Shown here: positions 38,515 through 44,343 of the stretch, one piece after another
How positions within the stretch are numbered: position 1 is the first letter of the stretch
Layout of the letters: the number at the start of each line of letters is the position of its first letter
From: an uncultured Bacillota bacterium
GTDB taxonomy: Bacteria; Bacillota; Clostridia; Christensenellales; UBA1242
NCBI GenBank assembly: GCA_949296805.1
Contig: CASFPO010000011.1
Span: 1 to 44,343, forward strand
Direction of reading: 5' to 3'
DNA: 44,343 nt
Notes under the pieces: generated by a model
Told to the model about the DNA's origin: nothing
The model's input: only the letters and a program-made list of their open reading frames with translations
Database searches by the model: none
Translations under genes and position numbers: made by a program

Positions 38515-38545
38515 ACTTCTATTTTTAAATAGAAGTTTTTATTTT
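38513..38545 (+). terminator. Terminator after the DUF4097-type gene
   Basis: AAACTTCTATTT/AAATAGAAGTTT (12 bp, very short loop) followed by TTATTTTT; overlaps the stop codon. Confidence 0.85.
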
Positions 38546-38609
38546 TAAAAGCATTAAAAATAATTTGTGCCTTGCATTTATTTTTGGTATAATCTTATAT
38601 GAGGTTAAT

Positions 38610-39647
38610 ATGATAATCTTACATACTGCAGATATTCACTTAGGTGCAAAAAATATTCGCTTAGAGCTTGACAAACAGGCTTTTTTAAAAGAGCAACAAA
38701 TAAAGAGCTTAAAAGCTATGTTTGATAGGGCGTATGATGAAGGTTTTGACGCTATTTTGATTTGTGGCGACCTTTTTCATAGTAAAAATTTGCCAGCAAA
38801 ACTTTTAGCTCAATTTTGCTCGGCGATAGAAAATTTTCAAAGACCAGTGCTGTATATCCGAGGTAACCACGATGATAATTTTGACTTTTCGTCATTGCCT
38901 AAAAATTTTATAGTCCTAGATGAAAATCGACCGTTTTACAAATATCAAAATGTCGTATTTTGGGGGCAAATTGACATTCTGGCTATCCAAAATAGTATAG
39001 ATTATGCTAACATCAATGTTCTTCTTCTGCACGGGAATATTAAAAATAAAAATGATAGGGATTATGTGGACTTGCAAAGTTATGCTTCTTTAAAATTTGA
39101 TTACATTGCTCTAGGCCATGTACATAGCTATGAGGTTTTTAACATTAATAACACACTTGCCTCATATTCGGGCAGTCTTTTTTCAAATGGTTTTGATGAG
39201 GCGGGCGACAAGGGTTATATGGAGGTAAATTTAGAAAAAAATAAAGTCGCAGTAGATTTTAAAAATCTTCCTTCAAGCCGTTATATGCTTTGCCAGTGTG
39301 ATATTACTGATTTGGAGGTTTTTCAAGACATCCTTGCCCAAGTTAAGAACAGCCTATCTGCTTGCGATAAAAGGGATATAGTCAGACTTATTCTTACAGG
39401 ATATGTAAGTGAAAACTGTAATAAATTTATATATGAGCTAAATAATATGTTGTCTGATTATTTTTATATTGAAATTATAGATAATACAAAACTTAAAATA
39501 GATTATGATAAAATAAAGAATGAGGAGTTATCCTTTAAAGCAGAATTTTTATTGCTAGTTGAAAACAGCGAGGAAGATGACTTTTCAAAAAACAAAATTA
39601 GCCAACTTGGTATTGAGGCATTAAGAGGAGATGATATTAGCCTATGA
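38610..39647 (+). CDS. Metallophosphoesterase, SbcD/YhaO-like nuclease
   Basis: 345 aa from the ATG at 38610, which has GAGG upstream and begins directly with the family motif; the in-frame ATG at 38565 lies before the -10 box TATAAT and is rejected. Metal-binding motifs of the Mre11/SbcD group are all present: ILHTADIHLGA (D, H), CGDLFHS, IRGNHDD, LLLHGNI and ALGHVHS. The C-terminal 90 residues form the capping/partner-binding region. Together with the following ATPase (ATGA overlap) it would make a DNA end-processing nuclease of the Mre11-Rad50 type, or the Bacillota YhaO-YhaN pair. Family role is well known; the exact cellular role here is inferred. Confidence 0.88.
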   Translation: MIILHTADIHLGAKNIRLELDKQAFLKEQQIKSLKAMFDRAYDEGFDAILICGDLFHSKNLPAKLLAQFCSAIENFQRPVLYIRGNHDDNFDFSSLPKNFIVLDENRPFYKYQNVVFWGQIDILAIQNSIDYANINVLLLHGNIKNKNDRDYVDLQSYASLKFDYIALGHVHSYEVFNINNTLASYSGSLFSNGFDEAGDKGYMEVNLEKNKVAVDFKNLPSSRYMLCQCDITDLEVFQDILAQVKNSLSACDKRDIVRLILTGYVSENCNKFIYELNNMLSDYFYIEIIDNTKLKIDYDKIKNEELSFKAEFLLLVENSEEDDFSKNKISQLGIEALRGDDISL

Positions 39648-41410
39648 TAATCACAAAGCTTCATATTGAAAATTTTGGCAAATTACAAAATATTGACCTT
39701 GACTTTAATAGCACTTTAAATGAAATTTATAAGGAGAATGGGTGGGGTAAAAGTACTCTTGCCATATTTATTAAAGCTATTTTTTATGGTTTGCCTCCAA
39801 AAACAAGAGGGGATGACTTTAAGTCGCAAAGAAGTAAGTATTCGCCGTGGCAGGGCGGAGTATATGGAGGCTATATAGAGTATATAAAAGACAATACCTC
39901 CTATAGAGTAACTAGAATTTTTGGCAAAAGTCCAGAGTATGACTCTTTTGAGTTATTGGATTTAAAAAACAATCAAACTTACAGTGAGGGGAGTATCTCA
40001 CTCGGGGAGAACTTGTTCGGTATAGGCAGAGAATCTTTTGAAATGACCGCCTTTTTCCCTCAACTTGACTTTAAGAGTGGGTCAAATTCTGAGCTGACTG
40101 CAAACTTGACGGGAGTTAATAAATATCAAAATGACCTTGCAAATATTGATAACGCAATAAAAAAATTAAAAGAAAAACGCCTTGATATAAAAAGGCAAAT
40201 ACCAAAAAAAAGCGAGCTTGAAGATATCCACTTGTCTTTAAATCAAGCGAAAGCCTATACAAGCTCTTTAAATATAGAAATAAGCGAAAAAGAAAAAGAG
40301 CTATCACAAGCCAACAATGATTTTCAAAATATATGCGAAAAAGTTGATTTTGAAAAAGAAAAACTTGGTATGCAAGAAGAAAAATATAAAAACAAAATGG
40401 CACTTGAAAATAAAATTCAAAACTTAACTACTCAAGTTGCCTCTTTGTATCAGCAACAATCAACCTTTCAAAGTAAAAAAATCGAAAATTTATCATTAAA
40501 ACAAAATAGCAATAAATTAAATCTGCTTTGTTTTGTAATTTTGACACTTTTTGCAATTGTTATGGTGGCATCTGTCATATTGTATGCAATTTCTTTAACA
40601 GGTTTAGCACTCTTTTTGCCAACATTTTTATTATCAGTTTTGGGAATAGTAGCGGTTAGCTGGCTGTATATTACAAAAATTAAAAAAAGCCAAAAGACTA
40701 AAAATGCTTTTACTGACGAAAAGCAAGTAGAGGATAATAAAGCACAGATAGATGAGCTAAATAAAAGTTTGGCGTATCTTACAACATCGCTTGATAATTA
40801 TAAAGACATAACTCTGCCAAGCCAAGAGGCGTTAAACAATTTACAAAGCCAGCAAAATTCTTTAAATATAAACCTTTTAACTATCAAAAATCAACTTGAA
40901 AACTTAAAAAATATGCTAGAGAACAACTTTGATAAAGAAGATTACCTCTCCTCTCAGCTTGAAAAAACAAAAAATACCTATAATGAGCTAAATTATAAAT
41001 ATACCCTTATTGATAAAACAATAGAGTATCTACTCCAAGCCAGAGATAATGTTGCTTCACGATATGTAAGTTCTATAAATAAAGATTTTGCCAGCATTTT
41101 GCAGAGTTTTAACATTAAAGACAGATTTATAATCGACAATCAATGGAATGTTAAAGAGCAAACAACTATCGGAACAAAGGATTTTGAGTATTCTTCGCAA
41201 GGGATTCAAGACATAATTTCTTTTTGCCAGAGGATAAGTTTAATTAATAAAATATATAAAAAAGAAAAACCATTTGTAATCCTTGATGATACCTTTGTCA
41301 ACCTTGATGATAGTATGATGGAGTGTGCAAGGGCGGTGGTTAAAGAGCTTGCAAAAAGTTATCAAGTTATATATATCTGTTGCAACAGTAGATGCCTTTT
41401 AAATGTTTAG
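39644..41410 (+). CDS. SbcC/YhaN-like ATPase with internal membrane helices
   Basis: 588 aa, much shorter than SbcC (about 1000) or YhaN (about 960). N-terminal ATPase lobe: ITKLHIENFGKL, Walker A ENGWGKST (the first glycine of the usual GxNGxGKS is replaced by lysine-glutamate), and GDDFKSQRSKYSPWQGG. Two coiled-coil arms (about 170-285 and 355-460) are separated by two adjacent membrane helices (about 290-345, LLCFVILTLFAIVMVASVIL then LFLPTFLLSVLGIVAVSWLY). The C-terminal lobe has SSQGIQDIISFCQR as signature-like motif and Walker B FVILDDTFVNLDD. The ATG overlaps the stop of the nuclease gene, supporting a complex. The membrane hairpin replaces the long coiled coil apex and would tether the complex to the membrane. 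Confidence 0.85.
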   Translation: MIITKLHIENFGKLQNIDLDFNSTLNEIYKENGWGKSTLAIFIKAIFYGLPPKTRGDDFKSQRSKYSPWQGGVYGGYIEYIKDNTSYRVTRIFGKSPEYDSFELLDLKNNQTYSEGSISLGENLFGIGRESFEMTAFFPQLDFKSGSNSELTANLTGVNKYQNDLANIDNAIKKLKEKRLDIKRQIPKKSELEDIHLSLNQAKAYTSSLNIEISEKEKELSQANNDFQNICEKVDFEKEKLGMQEEKYKNKMALENKIQNLTTQVASLYQQQSTFQSKKIENLSLKQNSNKLNLLCFVILTLFAIVMVASVILYAISLTGLALFLPTFLLSVLGIVAVSWLYITKIKKSQKTKNAFTDEKQVEDNKAQIDELNKSLAYLTTSLDNYKDITLPSQEALNNLQSQQNSLNINLLTIKNQLENLKNMLENNFDKEDYLSSQLEKTKNTYNELNYKYTLIDKTIEYLLQARDNVASRYVSSINKDFASILQSFNIKDRFIIDNQWNVKEQTTIGTKDFEYSSQGIQDIISFCQRISLINKIYKKEKPFVILDDTFVNLDDSMMECARAVVKELAKSYQVIYICCNSRCLLNV

Positions 41411-41431
41411 TTTAAAGATAGTTTTTATGCA

Positions 41432-41463
41432 AAAAAGTCTACCAAGTTTTTGGTAGACTTTTT
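41432..41463. terminator. Bidirectional terminator between SbcC-like gene and proS
   Basis: AAAAAGTCTACC/GGTAGACTTTTT, 12-bp stem with an 8-nt loop and T-runs both ways; serves two converging genes. Confidence 0.85.
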
Positions 41464-41510
41464 ACTATATATGCTATCTATTATGTCATACATAATACAA
41501 TATCTTGTGT

Positions 41511-42941
41511 TTAATATTGAATTCCCCAATATACCATATGCTTAGCTTTTTTTCCACAAACTATGCAGTGGTCAGAGATATGCTCTTCCTCAAAAGGTAT
41601 ACACCTTGACTTCATTCCACGGATTTCTTTCATCTTAAGTTCGCACTCAAGCTCGCCACACCACATAGCTTTAATAAAGCCTGGCTTTGTGTTCATAATC
41701 TTTTTAACTTCTTCAAGGTCAGTGCAGGTGTAAGTTCTCTCTTGGGTGTGCTTTAAAGCCTTGTCGTACATATTTTTTTGGATTGACTCAAGGGTTACAG
41801 GTACTTTATTAAGGACATCTTCAATTTTTACATTTTCTTTTTCGCCATTATCTCGTCTTGCTAGCTGCACATTGCCATTTGCAACATCACGAGGCCCAAT
41901 CTCTATCCTAAGTGGCACACCTTTCATTTCATACTCAGCAAACTTAAAGCCAGCACTCTTGTCAGAGGTGTCAAGTATAACTCTATAGCCACATTTCTTT
42001 AGCTTGCTTTCAAGCTCACTTGCAGTCTTTAAAACGTTTTCGTCATTTCTAATAGTTGCAATTACAATCTGCTTTGGTGCAATCTTAGGTGGAAGTACTA
42101 GCCCATTGTCATCGCCGTGAACCATAATCAAAGCTCCAATCATTCTTGAACTTGCACCCCAAGAGGTTTGATAAACGTTTTGAAGTTTATTGTTTCTATC
42201 GACAAATTTAACATTAAATGGAATGGAAAATTTTTGTCCAAAATAGTGTGAGGTTGCCGATTGAAGTGACACGCCATCATACATAAGTGCCTCAAGTGAA
42301 AGGGTGTACTCAGCTCCTGCAAACTTCTCTTTTTCGGTCTTTTTCCCAACAAGTACAGGAATAGCAAGATATTCTTCAAAGAATTTTTTATAGATATTAA
42401 GCATTCTTAAAGTTTCTGCTTCTGCTTCCTCGGCGGTTTCGTGAATGGTGTGACCTTCTTGCCATAAAAACTCACGGGTGCGAAGAAAAGGACGGGTGGA
42501 CTTTTCCCATCTTACTACGCTACACCATTGATTACATAATTTAGGTAAATCTCTATATGAGTTTACAATACTAGAATAATAGTCACAAAATAGCGTCTCT
42601 GAAGTAGGGCGAACAGCAAGCCTCTCTTCTAACATGTTCTTGCCACCATAAGTTACCCAAGCAGCTTCTGGGGCAAAACCTTCAACATGCTCAGCTTCCT
42701 TTAAAAGCAAACTTTCAGGAATAAACATAGGCATATAAAGATTTTCGTGCCCTGTATCTTTAAACATCTTGTCAAGAGTAGCTTGCATATTTTCCCAAAT
42801 TGCAAAAGCATAAGGCTCAAAAACAACACAACCTTTAACAGAAGTGTAGTGAGCCAGATGAGCTTGCTTTACAATATCAGTATACCATTTTGCAAAGTCC
42901 TCATCACGAGAAGTAATCTTTTCATTTTTAACAATAGCCAT
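41511..42941 (-). CDS. proS: Prolyl-tRNA synthetase, ProS type 3 (short, eukaryote/archaeal-like)
   Basis: 476 aa. Charges tRNA-Pro. It belongs to the shorter form without the INS editing domain: N-terminus FAKWYTDIVKQAHLAHYTSV, class II motif 2 (WEKSTRPFLRTREFLWQEGH), motif 3 (TSWGASSRMIGALIMVHGDD), an anticodon-binding domain (LPPKIAPKQIVIATIRND) and a C-terminal domain with zinc-type cysteines and the terminal Tyr (HCIVCGKKAKHMVYWGIQY). Many Clostridia carry this type. AAAGGA stands 8 nt before the ATG. The promoter at 42969-42997 leaves a leader too short for a T-box. Minus strand, converging with the SbcC-like gene. Confidence 0.96.
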   Translation of the reverse strand: MAIVKNEKITSRDEDFAKWYTDIVKQAHLAHYTSVKGCVVFEPYAFAIWENMQATLDKMFKDTGHENLYMPMFIPESLLLKEAEHVEGFAPEAAWVTYGGKNMLEERLAVRPTSETLFCDYYSSIVNSYRDLPKLCNQWCSVVRWEKSTRPFLRTREFLWQEGHTIHETAEEAEAETLRMLNIYKKFFEEYLAIPVLVGKKTEKEKFAGAEYTLSLEALMYDGVSLQSATSHYFGQKFSIPFNVKFVDRNNKLQNVYQTSWGASSRMIGALIMVHGDDNGLVLPPKIAPKQIVIATIRNDENVLKTASELESKLKKCGYRVILDTSDKSAGFKFAEYEMKGVPLRIEIGPRDVANGNVQLARRDNGEKENVKIEDVLNKVPVTLESIQKNMYDKALKHTQERTYTCTDLEEVKKIMNTKPGFIKAMWCGELECELKMKEIRGMKSRCIPFEEEHISDHCIVCGKKAKHMVYWGIQY

Positions 42942-42968
42942 AATAACATCCTTTAAAAATCTTTTTAT

Positions 42969-42997
42969 ATTGTAACATTATAAAACTATTCTGTCAA
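42969..42997 (-). promoter_or_regulatory. Promoter of proS
   Basis: Minus strand: TTGACA (42992-42997), 17-nt spacer, TACAAT (42969-42974). Confidence 0.8.
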
Positions 42998-43179
42998 ATT
43001 ATAATATGTGATTTTATAAATATTAAAGAAAAATCACAAAATTTCCTACTACCTATTTTTGAAGTGGAACTAAAAAAGCAAGGGACAAAGAAATTAGAGG
43101 TAAAAGTACAAACAAAAATAACCCTCAAAAACAAGCAACAATGCATATAGTCAAATTAGCATCAATATAGAAAAAGACA
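42998..43179. other. Intergenic stretch, nothing recognised
   Basis: AT-rich sequence between the proS promoter and the first hairpin unit. I see no gene, clear promoter or strong hairpin in it. Several short polyA-rich segments resemble decayed coding sequence, but no frame is convincing. Confidence 0.4.
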
Positions 43180-43307
43180 CACTAAAACGAAATAAACTAC
43201 GCTCAAGTGATTATCTTACGATATTCACGGCAACGTTCGTTTATTTCTTATCCCATAAAATTTGACAATTTTATGGGTACCCTTTTTGCAAGCATTTACG
43301 TTTGGCG
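43180..43307 (+). repeat. Two-hairpin element, copy A
   Basis: Begins CACTAAAACG and ends TTTACGTTTGGCG. Hairpin 1 (43189-43247): GAAATAAAC/GTTTATTTC base, ACG/CGT, a 5-by-5 internal loop, then GTGA-t-TATC/GATA-t-TCAC around a TTAC loop. Hairpin 2 (43252-43277): CCCATAAAATT/AATTTTATGGG with loop TGAC, followed by TACCCTTTTT. About 94% identical to copy B. The apparent small reading frame starting at 43207 is only a translation of this element. Confidence 0.75.
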
Positions 43308-43316
43308 TGAAAACCA

Positions 43317-43387
43317 CCCTAAAAATCTAACGATTTTCAGGGAACCCAAAAAATGCCCCACAAATCTCACAATTTGCGGGGAGCCCC
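43317..43387 (+). repeat. Two further CCC-stem-GGG hairpins
   Basis: 43317-43342 (CCCTAAAAATC, loop TAAC, GATTTTCAGGG, then AACCC) and 43356-43381 (CCCCACAAATC ... ATTTGCGGGG, then AGCCCC). Both are exactly 26 nt, like hairpin 2 of the two-hairpin element, and share its form CCC-stem-loop-GGG-NN-CCC with an A-C mismatch at the same stem position. Confidence 0.65.
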
Positions 43388-43433
43388 AGAAACCCGTGGG
43401 TTCGACTTACCATTTAAGTTGGAAAACAAAAAA

Positions 43434-43485
43434 ACTGCATTAAGCGCAGTTAAATAAAAAATACCTCAAACCGCATGGCGAGGTA
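43434..43485 (+). other. Two short hairpins between the element copies
   Basis: AACTGC/GCAGTT (43434-43451, 7-nt loop) followed by AAATAAAAAAT, resembling a weak terminator, then TACCTC/GAGGTA (43462-43485). Function unknown. Confidence 0.4.
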
Positions 43486-43511
43486 CAGCTAACTTTAAAG
43501 GTACAAAGTCG

Positions 43512-43640
43512 CACTAAAACGAAATAAACTACGCTCAAGTGATTATCTTACGATATTCACGGCAACGTTCGTTTATTTCTTATCTCATAAAATTTAACAA
43601 TTTTATGGGTACCCTTTTAGGCAAGAATTTACGTTTGGTG
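43512..43640 (+). repeat. Two-hairpin element, copy B
   Basis: Direct repeat of copy A, 332 nt downstream. Hairpin 1 is identical. Hairpin 2 (43584-43609) has C to T in the 5' arm, turning a C-G into a U-G pair, and loop TAAC instead of TGAC; pairing is kept. Followed by TACCCTTTTAG. The reading frame starting at 43539 is a translation of the repeat. Confidence 0.75.
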
Positions 43641-43644
43641 CGGA

Positions 43645-43718
43645 AGAGAAAAAACAAGCGCCACCGCCAATATGTTTCGTGTTTACACGAAACTAGGCAG
43701 AAGCGCCGTTTTTTCTCT
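43645..43718. repeat. 74-nt nested inverted repeat
   Basis: AGAGAAAAAAC (43645-43655) pairs perfectly with GTTTTTTCTCT (43708-43718). Inside are GCC/GGC (43666-43668, 43696-43698) and an 8-bp hairpin GTTTCGTG-TTTA-CACGAAAC (43674-43693). AAGCGCC occurs once on each side of the inner hairpin. Another imperfect 12-bp hairpin (AACC...GGTT) follows at 43744-43774. Confidence 0.65.
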
Positions 43719-43853
43719 GGTGCGACAAGAGATAAAGTATCCGAACCGACTACAAGTCCAAGTTGGTGTTGGTTATATCAAACTAAGAGTTAAGATAAAT
43801 TAACTTGTCTTATAAAATTATTATATCATAAATTATTTATATTTCAAAACAAA

Positions 43854-43884
43854 AAGAGAGAAGCTTGGATTAGACTTCTCTCTT
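43854..43884 (-). terminator. Terminator of the right-end minus-strand gene
   Basis: AAGAGAGAAG/CTTCTCTCTT, 10-bp stem with an 11-nt loop; on the minus strand it runs into TTTTTGTTTTG, 8 nt after the stop codon at 43892. Confidence 0.75.
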
Positions 43885-43891
43885 CGTTGTC

Positions 43892-44230
43892 TTAATCGTT
43901 GGATTTGAATATGTCCGAAAGGAGTGAGTAAACGCTTTTTGCGGACAGGTTTGTCAAATCTCCGCCGTTGTCAAAATAGTCCATTAGATCGTGAGCAAAC
44001 TGAAAGGCGATTTCTTTCATTTGCTTTTTATCAAACTCACAGCAACCTATTGTGAGTTTGTTTGTGGACAAGTTACAATGGGCGGTGTTCTTGCTTTGCA
44101 AGGAACTATTACAACAATCAAGACTATCATTTTGTTGTTTTTCATAGTTCCTCCAAAGAATAACTCTTTGTGAGGAATAACCTATGGACTTGGTTAACAA
44201 ATTGGATAAATTAAGTATAACGTATTTCAA
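43892..44230 (-). CDS. Hypothetical protein, start uncertain
   Basis: The frame runs 112 aa from a TTG at 44230, which is a poor start. The C-terminal half (KKQMKEIAFQFAHDLMDYFD then LTNLSAKSVYSLLSDIF) looks like a real helical protein and is followed at once by a good terminator, so some product probably ends here. The only strong Shine-Dalgarno on this strand (GGAGG near 44150) serves the ATG at 44145 in another frame. Possible starts in this frame are TTG codons just after that point or the ATG of MKEIAFQF. A frameshift joining the two frames is possible. No family recognised; the setting among hairpin repeats suggests an accessory or mobile segment. Confidence 0.4.
   Translation of the reverse strand: MKYVILNLSNLLTKSIGYSSQRVILWRNYEKQQNDSLDCCNSSLQSKNTAHCNLSTNKLTIGCCEFDKKQMKEIAFQFAHDLMDYFDNGGDLTNLSAKSVYSLLSDIFKSND
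44047..44145 (-). CDS. Possible 32-aa hydrophobic peptide
   Basis: ATG at 44145 preceded by TTTGGAGGAACT, the best ribosome-binding site in the right end. It encodes MKNNKMIVLIVVIVPCKART followed by PPIVTCPQTNSQ and a TAG stop at 44047: a basic start, a short hydrophobic stretch and two cysteines. It overlaps the larger frame 43892-44230 out of frame. It may be a real small peptide, or the displaced beginning of the larger gene. Confidence 0.35.
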   Translation of the reverse strand: MKNNKMIVLIVVIVPCKARTPPIVTCPQTNSQ

Positions 44231-44253
44231 TTAAAATTGCTATATTTTTCTTC

Positions 44254-44286
44254 GGGCTCCCAAAAGTTTTAATATAAACTTTTGGG
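44254..44286 (-). repeat. CCC-stem-GGG hairpin, reverse orientation
   Basis: On the minus strand: CCCAAAAGTTT, 6-nt loop, AAACTTTTGGG, then AG and CCC. It has the same layout as the hairpins at 43252, 43317, 43356 and 43584 but points the other way. Confidence 0.6.
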
Positions 44287-44343
44287 TAAAAGTCAAAACC
44301 AACCGCAAGGGCGCAACAAATTTTGTTTACAAAATTTTAAGCA

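Noticed and set aside
42942..42968. T-box leader for proS (and for alaS at 35158-35178)
   Set aside because: The distance from promoter to start codon is about 20-30 nt, too short for a T-box; the specifier and GGTGG elements are absent.
43180..43640. CRISPR array
   Set aside because: Only two copies, each about 128 nt and far apart, with no regular spacer pattern and no cas genes.
43180..43775. Integron attC array
   Set aside because: Long hairpins are suggestive, but the conserved RYYYAAC/GTTRRRY core sites are not found and no integrase or cassette genes are seen.
43207..43793. Two reading frames (43207-43443 and 43539-43793) with the same N-terminus
   Set aside because: Both begin inside the duplicated two-hairpin element, so the shared residues only translate the repeat; the downstream parts are unlike proteins and lack ribosome-binding sites.

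Overview
The window reads as a chromosomal segment of a low-GC, strictly anaerobic, Gram-positive-type bacterium, most likely an uncultured Clostridia lineage (Christensenellales-like gut bacteria would fit, but this is inference). The signs are a Bacillota-style RpoB of 1238 aa and RpoC of 1187 aa, a pyruvate:ferredoxin oxidoreductase, a tRNA-Glu with the Bacillus-like D-arm and an encoded CCA, consensus sigma-A promoters (TTGACA/TATAAT), intrinsic terminators between most transcription units, and a lipobox signal peptide.

Layout. 1-1.2 kb: a small DUF1858 redox-disulfide protein (minus strand) diverging from a two-domain PRC-barrel protein. 1.2-15.6 kb: a two-gene unit made of a PrgI(VirB3)-VirB4 fusion ATPase and a 3885-aa lipoprotein built of Ig-like and GLUG/beta-helix blocks. 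15.6-23.3 kb: rpoB-rpoC with their own promoter and an attenuator-like leader, not preceded by rplJ-rplL. 23.3-24.3 kb: a noncoding stretch with two diverged copies of a structured repeat, a small membrane protein interrupted at an A8 run, and tRNA-Glu(CTC). 24.4-28.9 kb: patatin-like lipase, ComEC-type MBL-fold protein, degenerate shikimate-kinase-like protein and transketolase, with ATGA stop/start overlaps inside two gene pairs. 28.9-30.8 kb: an unrecognised protein whose Shine-Dalgarno is buried in a 10-bp hairpin, and an alpha/beta hydrolase. 31-34.3 kb: PFOR on the minus strand. 34.4-37 kb: truA and a short alanyl-tRNA synthetase of the type common in Patescibacteria. 37-41.4 kb: a DUF4097-type surface protein and an SbcD/SbcC-like (YhaO/YhaN-like) pair. 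41.5-42.9 kb: prolyl-tRNA synthetase (minus). 43-44.3 kb: an accessory-looking, gene-poor end carrying a duplicated two-hairpin element, a family of CCC-stem-GGG hairpins and one weakly supported small gene.

How it fits together. Most of the window is housekeeping (transcription, tRNA charging and modification, central carbon metabolism). The parts that look least described are (i) the VirB4-like motor paired with a giant cell-surface lipoprotein, which suggests a dedicated secretion or surface-assembly function without a visible conjugation module; (ii) the tandem structured repeat ahead of the small membrane protein; (iii) the SD-sequestering hairpin at 28.93 kb; and (iv) the hairpin array at the right end. 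Several genes also seem to have leaderless mRNAs, with the -10 box 6-7 nt before ATG. All functional statements come from reading motifs; no database search was run.
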